A stretch of 64,000 nt of DNA, taken from the NCBI GenBank assembly GCA_016490735.1, contig JAEMWC010000342.1:296001-360000 (forward strand), written 5' to 3'. Source of the DNA: Pachyseris speciosa. Lineage: Eukaryota; Cnidaria; Anthozoa; Scleractinia; Pachyseridae. Shown one piece after another: positions 14,701 through 21,865 of this stretch (positions within the stretch are counted from its first letter, which is position 1; each line of letters opens with the position of its first letter). The position numbers were made by a program, and so were the translations under genes. Under the pieces are notes generated by a model, which made no database searches, had not been told where the DNA came from, and saw nothing but the letters and a program-made list of their open reading frames with translations.

Positions 14701-17700
14701 CCACAAAGAACTTCCTGAAAGAGGCAGAAAAGGCACTTTCGCAGTTTTATCATCGTTGATCGACCTTTCTTTTTCTTGAAAATACAAACAAACAAAGCAA
14801 TAAGAAAGACAAAGCAAAAAAAAAAGTGCTTTCCCACACTTGCACCGGCTTCATTGTTCTGCATAGTACACTGGTTTCTCGTTTTGCATCAATTGGCACT
14901 GGTTACATCTTCGCTTCCTTTGATTGATTGTCACTGGTCGTGCAAAATTTCCCGCGCTTGCACCGGTTGCGTGTTTTCCAGCGCTTGACAGTTGTTACAT
15001 GTTTTCCCGCGCTTGGCACTTGTCAAGCTCGGGAAAACATGCAACCGGCGGGAAAACATGCAACCAGTGCCAAGTGCGGGAAAACATCCAACAACTTTCA
15101 AGCGCGGGAAAACATGTGACAACTGTTGTTACATGTTTTCCCCCGCTTGACAGTTGTTGGATGTTTTCCCCCGCTTGACAGTTGTTGGATGTTTTCCCGC
15201 GCTTGACAGTTGTTACATATTTTACCGCGCTTGATATCTGCTACGTGTTTTCCCGCGCTTGGCACTGGTTGTATGTTTCCCGCGCTTGACAGTTGTTACA
15301 TATTTTACCGCGCTTGATATCTGCTACGTGTTTTCCCGCGCTTGGCACTGGTTGTATGTTTCCCGCGCTTGACATTTGTTACATGTTTCCCGCTCGTGCC
15401 ACCGGTTGTGTTGTTTGTTTAATTTTTTTGCTTCGAAATCTAATTAGTTAGCTTCTTCCGTTTGTTGTGATCTGCTTGTCTTTGCTATGGGAACAACAAC
15501 AAAGACGTACTGAGCCAGTCAAAACTCGAATGAACAAGAACAAGCATCAGATTCTGTTATGTCTGTGTTAGCCTGATCAATGGGCAATTTCCAATAGGGC
15601 TTACGCACGTTACGTCATCACCGTCATGTTGGTGTACCGTGAACAAAAGATTTGTCATTAGCTTCTTTTGTTATTGTCCACCAACATGGCTGCCAACCCA
15701 TTGCCATTGGAATCTCTGGAGACTGGTTGCATACCCACTATTAGACGCTTTACGATCTTATTAATTTTCAGGTTCACGTTAAAAGCGATGGCATCCCGGT
15801 AGCCAGCAGTCCTTTCCTCATCAAAGTTGGTGACCCAGGAAAAGTCCAGGTTGCGCATGTGCGTAGCGAGGAACTGTTTGCGGAGCGAGTGATCAAGAAT
15901 GAAGTGGACCTGGCAGTGGAGAGCTCATATGACATGAATTTCGACGAATTCGCTGCTCGGGTAACATCTCCTGATGGAGAAAACGTCCCGTGTAACGTAA
16001 CCAGAGGAACAGATGACCGCCTTCACGTGAAGTTCACGCCGCATAAGCCTGGTCCATATAAGGTAAAGGCAGTAGCTCATATAGCAGTATACAAAAGGTT
16101 ATTCAATGGAATTTTGCGCAATACACGCGGAGTAATTTTACCAGTCAGTTTCCGGCAATAAATTAACAATTATTCACCGAAGTAGAGGTGAATAGTGGTG
16201 GATATTAAATATCCAACACTTTCACCGACACTGAGGTGAATAATTGTTTTAGTATATATTACACAAGCTGAATAATTAGCGGACTAAAACATTACTTTAT
16301 GTGTGACAATATACCGAAAAGCGGTCGGAAATTGTAAAATCTCGCGCGCTGGCTGCTCGGAGGTGAATAGTACTTGCTAATCACGTCCGAGTTAACCAAT
16401 CAGAGCGCGCGAAAAGTACTATTCACTTGTGTGGTATATACTAATAACAAATATTAAACAGAAACGAATGGGGGCAATGGATAACTTCAGTTTTTTGTCA
16501 AAACCCGTGTCTATCACAAGCGATTGCGTAATGAGCAGACTGTTAATACGGAACCATGTACGACAACTTGTCCACGTAGAAAATAAACAAGGCGGACATG
16601 TGCGAGGAATCTTCATCGGATTGTTCTGAAAGTATTTCGGGCGATAATTTTAGTATTTAGACGGAAGGTATTAGCGGGCCTATGGAAATTACACGCTCCG
16701 GGTAACAGGCTTCTGTGTCTACCCCCGAAGAAACTAATTTCTCCGTGGAATAATCTTCTCGTGCAGGTCGATGTCTTTTACCGTGGCGATCCAGTCCATG
16801 GTTCACCTTTTACAGTGAACGTGACAGACCAGACCCATGGCGTGCAAGTGGTCAATTTCGACCAAGCAGACCGCTTCTTGGAGAACCGTGAAGCCGACAT
16901 CCCGATTATGATCCCAGAAGGAGCTTCCTCAAGTTACTTGACTTGCCGAGTTACTGATCCAGAGATGCAGATTCTGCCGCATGAGCTTGTGTATGATCGA
17001 CAGAGCAACTTACATCACATCCGGTTTGTGCCGATAAGGCCTGGCCGCCACAAGGTGGAGGTGGAGTATGACGGGGCCCCTGTTGACGGATCTCCGTTTA
17101 TTTTGAATATCGAAGGAAATGAGGGGCACAAGAAGGTCTTTGCATCCGGAGACGGACTGAAGGGAGGTAAGATAAATTAAACTGGTATTTATTTTTCTTC
17201 TATTGTCGCATCCCCTGGGCTTCCTTCTCTATTAATCTTCTGGGCCTGGGCGTGAGAACTGATTATTTTGTGACAAGACTATAACTCAACCAGTAACACA
17301 GTAATTACTTTGACCATTCACTTCGATGCAACTGACACAATGAACCTTTATAACTCAAAGCAATACATGGAACCGCCGTTCCGCGTGTCGTGTGCCAAAG
17401 ACGCATTTAGGTGAAATTTACTCTTGATTGGTTAAGAAAGTCGCGCATTGCTTTTGTAACCAGCCACGGGTGGTAATTAGGCACCAAGGGAGAGCAGCAT
17501 AAGTTGATAAAGGAGCTTCTATTCTATGATGGCAAAGGAAAATGAAGCTAGTATTGATTAGTATTAGTATTGATCTTTGCGATCTGGCAATGAATTACTT
17601 CTAAATTTTCATTTACCTAAGTCTTACTCGACACTTGGTGATCGTTCTTTTAGCATGGCTGCTCCTCATGTTTGGAACTCACTTCCTTCTTTCATTAGGA

Positions 17701-20700
17701 AAGCCATCACAGTTAATAATTTTAAAAGTCAACTTAAAACCTATTATTTTAAATTAGCATATTTTTAGCTTACAGGAATTGACAATTTTATTGGTACTTT
17801 GAATTCATGTATTTTTAAATTTAAAGTTAACTTACAACCTATTTTAATCAATATATCTTTAGCTAATAGGAATTGATAATTTTATTAGTATTTTAATTCA
17901 TGTAAAGCGCATGCGATCATTCTGTCATCAAGCATGCGCTATATAAGCTTTTAAGTTATTATTATTAGTTATTATTATTATTCCTGTCAAGTTTCGGTCT
18001 AAATACCAGACACAGAAACAACGTTTTTGAGGGCCAGGCAAATCGCTTTAGTTATCACCTTTTCTTCATCTCGCAGGCCTGGTGAACGAGAAAATAGATT
18101 TCATGGTGGACGCTCGCAATGCCGGTCGGGGAAAACTGACAGGGAAACTGACAGGTGTCAATTATCACACGGATGTGGAGGTTAAAGACCTTGGGGACGG
18201 TAGATACGCATGCCATTACCTTGTGCCTCAGGCCGGAGCATATGTGTTATCACTCATGTGGAATGGACAGCACATACCGGACAGTCCATATAAGGTCACT
18301 GTCAAAGAGCCCCAAGTCATGAAGGCCAGCAGCTGCCGTGTGGAAGGTACTAAAGACGTTTCTTTAAATGTTCACAAAACTGTCGATTTTGTTGGAATAC
18401 TTATTACGTTAGGTTACGTTAATTACATTATTGGTGCTGTTCAGGCCATGACTACAAAAATCAATATATAAACATTAGTCATTATGATAGACAAAGTTAA
18501 CATCGAGATGACTAACTTTCCTTTTCTTTTTGAAGAATTATGTTAACCTGTTTTCTTAACGGGAAATCCCAACGGTTTGGTTGGGAACAGTCTGTTTGGA
18601 AGACATGAAACTCCTCAGAAATTAGGATTCTGATATAATAAAAAATAGATATGGTGAAATGTCGCCTACAACTCTTTTAAAAGTTTCCTTTTCATACACA
18701 TGTAAAGATTTAAGCACCTAACAAAGTATTTAAAAAAAACGTGAGTTGCAACCTGTCAAACCTGTTTGACCACTAGGGACCATGCTGAGAGAGGGAGGGT
18801 CAGCCACAGTGGGACAAGCTATGGGATTCAACATCAACAGCAAAGATGCTGGGCCCGGACAACTGTATGTACGCTGCCAGGGACCCTCCAAGGACTGTGA
18901 CGTTACTGTGTTCGATAACAAGGACTCTACATACCAAGTGCAGATCTTCCCCACGGAGGTTGGGAACCACCTTGTGTACGTGGAGTGGGGCGGAAGGCCC
19001 GTCCATGGGAGTCCCTTTTTGGTGCGCGTGGGACAGCCCCCTGATCCAAGCAAAGTCCGTGTGTATGGTAAGCGACTTTATTAGAACGTAAATCACAACA
19101 GTTGCATTCGACTTTGAGGCCTCTTTCGAGGGTTGTGAAGTATGTTTTGAAATCAGACAACACTTAATCAGCTGAACCCACGACGTTTCGTCACACTTCA
19201 TTAAAGTTTGATTTAACTTTAGTCCCCGCCTGGCGTTCTAATGTTCGATCGACTGCCCGGAACGTGTGCAAGAAAGAATGCCCAACCTGACAGACAAACT
19301 TCCTATGAAGAGGGGGGTGAATAGGTTCGCGGATCGGCGGATTTGGCTAAAAAAACTACTCGGATTTCGGATTTTGAGGATACATTTTGCGGATTGGCGG
19401 ATTTTGAACGCTCAGCGGATCACGGATTTCTTCAATATTTCAGCGTGGATTATGGATTTTGTTTGTTTTGAAGTGGGGATGGCCGAACTTAACTTGGCGG
19501 TCTGTTTCAATTTTTTTCTTCCTGACTTTAGAACTAGACTAGATTAAACAAAGGACACAATTTTCTGAAAAAAATAATCCACCTTTGAGCATAAAACAAC
19601 CCAATTTGCCCATAAGGTGCCAAATCGAGTACTATTGACTACGAAACCGGCCAAAACCGGCCGCGCAGAACCACGTCCCTTGTACCTCTTGTGACGTCAT
19701 CAGATTTAATGCTTATGGACAACTTTTACATGTAGCATGTGTAGAGGGAAGAGATCTTTCAAACCATACCCGAATAAGTACGATTCCGTCAAACAGGCCG
19801 GAGAAAACGCGAAAAAAACCAAGTGACGTTGAACAGAAAATTTGAATGAAAATCTTGTTCCACTACCCACCTGCACTTCCTTCCATCTAATCCTATGATC
19901 CCAAAAGTTTTCCACAAATCTTTTCCCACCGAAAGAAAATGTCAGCAAGAGAAAAAGAAAGCGAGACAAGAAAAGCGAAAGGTAGAAGGAGAGGGGGCAG
20001 TGAAACTTTTCAACCCTGTGCATGGCCGAACTTAGAAAGCTAATATTAAGCATCAGGGACAGAAGGGCGCGATGAACTCCACCAGCAAACAGAGTTTTGG
20101 GCAGTTTTGGTTCTTTTTGGCTAGATTCTGGCCAGAAAATGGCTCGACGAGCTTCAAAAGGTGTTTTTCGGCAAAATGCTTGGTAGTTAAAGGGCTAACA
20201 CATCTTTGACCTACAATGTAATAGGACTCCAGAAAACTGTAGGACCCCAGGATCTCGACTTCTGGCCAGATAAAAAGCCATTGTCCTCACCAGACCACTT
20301 CGTGTACCATAGGCACGGTCAACATTAGCCTGCGAGCAAGCTCTCCCGGGGTAGGAGGTGGGGGAGGAAAGGAGAGAAGGAGAGCTTGCACTCGTGTCTC
20401 ATAAATTTCAATTTCTGCGTCCAAAAATTGGACGCAAAATGCTGATTGGCTGATTCGACCGGGTGATGACATGATCTATCATTGAGCGTGGACTACGCGG
20501 TTTGAGTTTGTTTGGGTTTTGTCCGGAAAAGGCGAGACATTTGTATTCGCGAAGCGAAAATTTCTCCAAATATATGAACTGTCCGTCAGATTTGAATCCA
20601 GAACAGCGTCTAGCAGTCGATAGCTTACTTCAAAGCAAAGATGTTCGCGCTGTTTTGCCTACATGATTTGGCAAAATTATCAGTACGCGCCGCTGCGATC

Positions 20701-21865
20701 TAAAATAATTGGACGCAGACAGTATTGGTTGTTCCCACTTCAAAGCATTATCGACGACCAGGTCGCCGAAGCCCAAAGTATGGGGATGTCTGTTGCAATC
20801 TTTCTTTTGACCAGGACTTCTATCTGGCGTAGTTGCCGAGGTTGGCAAAGTTCGCTTCATCCTTGGTCCGACATCCGAGACTTCAACTTCAGACTCCGGC
20901 TCAGCAAACTTTGGGTTTACCACGTTCAATGTGGCTGCAATAAAGCTGAAACCTTCGCTGGTTTTTCGTATTTTTGTAGCTCACGGTAGGCAGAAACTGA
21001 GGAGTAATTTTTTTTCCGCGACGATTCCCGTCTTTTGCATTGCGTGTGCCAAAGTTGTTCTTTCGTGTCCTTTCCTGTTCGACGGAAGAAACAAATTTCC
21101 GGTTTGCGCTGATTGCCCAATTGCAAATTTTGACAGCTCAGGCAGCCGGAAGCCATAGGGAGCATTAGGGGCGGAATTCAAATCGAAGAGAGATCGTTGC
21201 AAGCTCTCTTTCCATTTTTCCCTCCTTTCACCTCCCACCCCCCGAGAGAGCTTGCTCGCAGGCTAGGTCAACATGAAGGGTCAAGTCATTGAGACAAAGA
21301 CCATCGATTGCGTGGCATTTTTTTACCGATTGCGGATTGGCGGATTTTGCGAAAAATTAGTACGGATCGACAGATTTGCTGACCCCTATTTACTCCCCTC
21401 TTCGAATATAGTTTCAAGTTATTCTCAAATAATTGCATGCTTTTTATCACCTTTGATATGCACTCAGCCAAAGGGAACCCAGAACATACCTACAACCACC
21501 AAATATAATGCACGTTTTTCCCCACAGGTCCTGGCCTGGAGGACGGATTGTTGAGAAGCTTCAAAGGTGAATTCCTTGTAGAAACCAAAGGCGCGGGGCC
21601 TGGAACTCTCAAGATCAGAATCCATGGCCCTCGAGGAGCCTTCAAGGTAGAAATGTACCGGGACACCTCAAAGGAGCGTTCAATTGGAGTACGGTACAAT
21701 CCCACGGAACCAGGGCGCTATATCATCAACATAAAATGGGCGGACCAACATATACCAGGCAGCCCCTTCGATGTCACGATAGTTGAAACAAGAGAGGAAC
21801 TGGATTCGATCAACGAACTAAAAGACAACGCGGTGCTTTTTCGACACAGGGACGCCACATTATAG
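463..21865 (+). CDS. jbug: Filamin with three CH domains (Jitterbug-like), 14 exons
   Basis: Actin cross-linking cytoskeletal scaffold of the filamin family. Exons: 463-742, 3038-4345, 4755-5041, 5389-5619, 6232-6597, 7320-7441, 12081-12216, 13000-13185, 14190-14474, 15772-16062, 16767-17166, 18077-18346, 18777-19067, 21528-21865. All introns are GT-AG and phases agree throughout, giving 1596 residues. The N-terminus holds three calponin-homology domains in series (each of the last two carries TDWNDG), followed by 13 filamin-type Ig repeats with the usual FIP/FVP...G.H/Y.V...G..I..SPF pattern. Two CH domains are normal for vertebrate filamins; three are known from Drosophila Jitterbug, hence the name. 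No ATG is in frame before CH1 (TAG at 412-414), so the 5' end lies upstream or in an exon I could not see. The stop is TAG at 21863-21865. It could be annotated simply as filamin-A/C-like; the family call is firm, the orthology is inference. Confidence 0.93.
743..3037 (+). other. Filamin intron (2.3 kb) with a tetranucleotide tract
   Basis: Splits CH1. It is AT-rich, and apart from the CAGT/CAGC tract at 2478-2900 I see no gene or recognisable element in it. Acceptor is TTATTATGCAG/GC. Confidence 0.8.
2478..2900. repeat. Degenerate (CAGT/CAGC)n tetranucleotide microsatellite
   Basis: About 420 bp of four-base units, mostly CAGT with CAGC, CATT and CAAT variants, preceded by (GATC)5 at about 2480-2500. 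Lies in the first visible filamin intron. An apparent ORF through its left end is a product of the repeat. Confidence 0.95.
3038..4345 (+). CDS. jbug: Filamin exon: end of CH1, CH2, CH3, repeats 1-2
   Basis: Large exon, 1308 bp. It completes CH1, then encodes CH2 (from about 3139, GKQLLLLWLKN... to YLSYYTQP) and CH3 (from about 3445, KRTLEYINEAAPG... to MAYMLQFRN), then filamin repeats 1 and 2 (from about 3767) and the first residues of repeat 3. Both CH2 and CH3 contain TDWNDG and VDELSxM, showing that they derive from a duplication. Donor GGAAATG/GTAAGA, phase 1. Confidence 0.95.
4440..4605 (+). mobile_element. tRNA-derived SINE (tRNA-like head plus 3' body)
   Basis: Bases 4453-4525 fold like a tRNA: GTGACCG and CGGTCAC close the acceptor stem, a D-arm AGCGGTTAGAGC follows (A-box like), and the T-loop region reads TTCAAGT. 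The anticodon loop CTTATAA would read TAT, but its stem has a mismatch. A body with a short hairpin (CCAACTGG / CCAGTTGG, about 4539-4565) follows. The combination matches the structure of a SINE in the intron rather than a working tRNA gene. Confidence 0.75.
4755..5041 (+). CDS. jbug: Filamin exon: repeat 3 and start of repeat 4
   Basis: Acceptor TTTTCAG/AAAGC after a pyrimidine tract, phase 1 in; donor CTTTCTCAG/GTAAGA, phase 0 out. Encodes repeat 3 (GRNLAIGRPTSYEVDTSG... FNGEDIPGSP) and PNRIVAHGDGLSQ of repeat 4. Confidence 0.93.
5389..5619 (+). CDS. jbug: Filamin exon: repeat 4
   Basis: 77 codons, phase 0 at both ends; acceptor CGACCCAG/GTCACC, donor GTGAAG/GTACGA. Encodes VTADNEAEFFITLHGAG through GEPVKGSPFIVK, most of repeat 4. 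Confidence 0.92.
5700..5960 (+). mobile_element. tRNA-Thr-derived SINE-like repeat
   Basis: Left part carries the AT-rich GAATATAT / ATTCACA segments also found at 8750-9000, 24825-24860 and 29920-30105; the middle is the tRNA-like 5806-5879; the right part (CAGGACTT ... TTTTTTTTTCAGGCTTC) is a short hairpin with a T run. Sits in the filamin intron 5620-6231. Confidence 0.6.
5806..5879 (+). tRNA. tRNA-Thr-like pseudogene inside a repeat
   Basis: Acceptor GGCTTCA pairs with TGAAGTC; D-stem GCTC/GAGC and A-box TAGCTCAGTTGG are intact; the T-loop reads TTCAAAC. The anticodon loop holds GGT (Thr) but has C at position 33, an extra G, and a poor stem, and the T-stem has one mismatch. It is embedded in a dispersed repeat (about 5700-5960) with an A/T-rich hairpin on its right, so I read it as a tRNA-derived SINE head. 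Confidence 0.6.
6232..6597 (+). CDS. jbug: Filamin exon: repeat 5 and start of repeat 6
   Basis: 122 codons, phase 0 at both ends; acceptor TTTTCGCCCAG/GTTGCT, donor AAGGAG/GTGAGA. Encodes the whole of repeat 5 (VADPRQVTIESRML... EVSGSPYTIRIRD) and STSTRVKVKEMEQMRTG of repeat 6. Confidence 0.93.
6598..7319 (+). other. Filamin intron (0.7 kb), nothing recognised
   Basis: Separates repeat 5 from the core of repeat 6. I see no gene and no clear element in it. Confidence 0.6.
7320..7441 (+). CDS. jbug: Filamin exon: middle of repeat 6
   Basis: 122 bp; acceptor CTGTGATCAG/GTTGAT, donor CACGTGAG/GTAAGT, phase 2 out. Encodes VDVPIEVPEEIDDMSATV through PDGLYHVR. The next exon, 4.6 kb on, resumes with FVPYKPGRYTV, so this repeat is split in its middle, unlike its neighbours. 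Confidence 0.9.
8750..9005. mobile_element. SINE-like foldback repeat with a tRNA T-arm in its loop
   Basis: Arms around 8810-8865 and 8928-8985 are inverted copies (GTTATGAACACTACTTA... against ...GTAGTGTTCATAAC). The loop holds GTACGGGATTCGAACCCCGT, a self-complementary segment that on the minus strand contains a near-consensus RNA polymerase III B box (GGTTCGAATCC). A relative without the T-arm lies at 29920-30105. Confidence 0.65.
10607..10861. mobile_element. Short TIR element (MITE), about 255 bp
   Basis: Left end AGGTCGGTACACAATAGGCC mirrors the right end, whose reverse complement begins AGGTCGGCACAAACTTGGCG; both arms then carry further GACAAGT/ACTTGTC blocks. No coding capacity and no clear target duplication. 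Confidence 0.55.
11114..11522. mobile_element. TIR element (MITE), about 410 bp
   Basis: Left end GGCCTGTTTACATGGATGCA and right end (reverse complement GGCCTCCTTTACATGGAGGT) share a terminal inverted repeat of about 39 bp with few differences, running on into AGGAAGATCCTAGCACTAG. The interior repeats the TAGGATCTTCCTAG palindrome several times. No ORF of note; target duplication unclear. Confidence 0.7.
11590..12006. mobile_element. TIR element with 9-bp target duplication
   Basis: Flanked by the perfect direct repeat GCATAGCGC (11581-11589 and 12007-12015). Left end CCCGGGGGGTTACTCCC; right end, reverse-complemented, starts CCGGGGTTAGGGG and soon reads GGCACTCCC, and both sides contain TGTGCGGCCC further in. 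The interior has at least five copies of a TTTTGGTCTGAAATAGGGTA unit. A duplication of this length fits Mutator- or Merlin-like transposition; the class is inference. Confidence 0.75.
12081..12216 (+). CDS. jbug: Filamin exon: end of repeat 6, start of repeat 7
   Basis: Acceptor TATCTTTAAG/GTTTGT (phase 2), donor CAACAG/GTATAG (phase 0). Encodes FVPYKPGRYTVDVRCGGQSI through the linker AETVSVRLKELEQQ. The acceptor lies only 65 bp from the right target duplication of the element at 11590-12006. Confidence 0.9.
12360..12599. mobile_element. Foldback element with 59-bp arms
   Basis: Arms 12360-12418 and 12541-12599 are inverted copies with only two mismatches, starting AGTTCGCCATGACCGCTGAA. The 122-bp centre has no ORF. 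Lies in the filamin intron 12217-12999, which also has a poly-C tract at 12648-12667. Confidence 0.8.
13000..13185 (+). CDS. jbug: Filamin exon: middle of repeat 7
   Basis: 62 codons, phase 0 both ends; acceptor CCCCTATTAG/GATGGA, donor CACAAG/GTAAAT. Encodes DGTRYYVGHEVDVPMEIP through FIPTKAGQHK. Confidence 0.92.
13541..13986. mobile_element. Foldback element, 446 bp, with hammerhead-like segment
   Basis: The ends AGTGAAGTACGATCGTCCGG and its exact reverse complement (13967-13986) are perfect over 20 bp, and the arms stay similar for about 100 bp. The right arm has TGATGACTTCC...GTTGAAACGTC (13891-13922), which looks like a decayed hammerhead core. In the filamin intron 13186-14189. Confidence 0.75.
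14190..14474 (+). CDS. jbug: Filamin exon: end of repeat 7, most of repeat 8
   Basis: 95 codons, phase 0 both ends; acceptor TTCTCTCCTAAG/GTGGAT, donor TATAAG/GTAAGT. Encodes VDIRSGGHSVENSPFPLNV, then repeat 8 to FVPYQPGTYK. Confidence 0.93.
14945..15410. repeat. Minisatellite of about 28-bp units, partly inverted
   Basis: Units of the form GTTTTCCCGCGCTTG + ACAGTTGTTACAT or GCACTGGTTGTAT are repeated about 16 times. Units at about 15028-15115 run in the opposite direction, so the middle of the array is an inverted block. A 90-bp higher-order unit is repeated at about 15200-15290 and 15290-15380. Small ORFs here are products of the repeat. Confidence 0.9.
15772..16062 (+). CDS. jbug: Filamin exon: end of repeat 8, most of repeat 9
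   Basis: 97 codons, phase 0 both ends; acceptor TTAATTTTCAG/GTTCAC, donor TATAAG/GTAAAG. Encodes VHVKSDGIPVASSPFLIKVG, then repeat 9 to FTPHKPGPYK. Confidence 0.93.
16165..16444. mobile_element. Hairpin plus short TIR element
   Basis: 16165-16248 is an 84-bp hairpin (AACAATTATTCACC... closing with ...GGTGAATAATTGTT). It adjoins 16249-16444, whose ends TTAGTATATATTACACAAG and, reversed, TTAGTATATACCACACAAG form a TIR. No coding capacity; in the filamin intron 16063-16766. Confidence 0.65.
16767..17166 (+). CDS. jbug: Filamin exon: end of repeat 9, repeat 10, start of repeat 11
   Basis: 400 bp; acceptor CTCGTGCAG/GTCGAT (phase 0), donor AAGGGAG/GTAAGA (phase 1). Encodes VDVFYRGDPVHGSPFTVNVT, all of repeat 10 (HGVQVVNFDQADRF... 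GSPFILNIEG) and HKKVFASGDGLKGG of repeat 11. Confidence 0.93.
17573..17983 (+). mobile_element. 3' end of a CR1/L2-type LINE
   Basis: 5'-truncated copy. The reading frame at 17577-17768 ends STLGDRSFSMAAPHVWNSLP...KLAYF, the typical C-terminus of CR1/L2-clade reverse transcriptase proteins. A perfect hairpin GCGCATGC/GCATGCGC (17907-17914, 17932-17939) comes before TATATAAGC and a (TTA)n-like tail. In the filamin intron 17167-18076. Confidence 0.8.
18077..18346 (+). CDS. jbug: Filamin exon: repeat 11, start of repeat 12
   Basis: 270 bp, phase 1 at both ends; acceptor ATCTCGCAG/GCCTGG, donor GTGGAAG/GTACTA. Encodes LVNEKIDFMVDARNAGRG through HIPDSPYKVTVKE and PQVMKASSCRVEG. Confidence 0.92.
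18777..19067 (+). CDS. jbug: Filamin exon: repeat 12, start of repeat 13
   Basis: 291 bp, phase 1 at both ends; acceptor GACCACTAG/GGACCA, donor GTGTATG/GTAAGC. Encodes TMLREGGSATVGQAMGFNI through RPVHGSPFLVRVG and PPDPSKVRVYG. Confidence 0.9.
20326..21265. mobile_element. 940-bp TIR element with 9-bp target duplication
   Basis: Flanked by a perfect GGTCAACAT (20317-20325 and 21266-21274). The terminal inverted repeat begins with 20 identical bases, TAGCCTGCGAGCAAGCTCTC, and stays similar for about 65 bp (purine-rich on one side, pyrimidine-rich on the other). The interior has short open frames on the minus strand (for example 20630-20929 and 20926-21165) that I do not recognise as transposase. 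It fills a large part of the last filamin intron (19068-21527); 19080-20316 holds nothing else I can name. Confidence 0.85.
21528..21865 (+). CDS. jbug: Filamin last exon: repeat 13 and C-terminal tail
   Basis: Acceptor TTTCCCCACAG/GTCCTG, phase 1. Encodes repeat 13 (PGLEDGLLRSFKGEFLVETK... HIPGSPFDVTIVE), then a 25-residue tail, TREELDSINELKDNAVLFRH and five more, and TAG. There is no further dimerisation repeat after this tail. Confidence 0.95.

Noticed and set aside
14924..15178. Small ORFs with CFPALD/ENMQ repeats on both strands
   Set aside because: Translations of the 28-bp minisatellite.
20630..21165. Minus-strand ORFs inside the 940-bp TIR element as a THAP or transposase gene
   Set aside because: Cys-rich text is present, but no complete zinc-finger or catalytic motif could be found.
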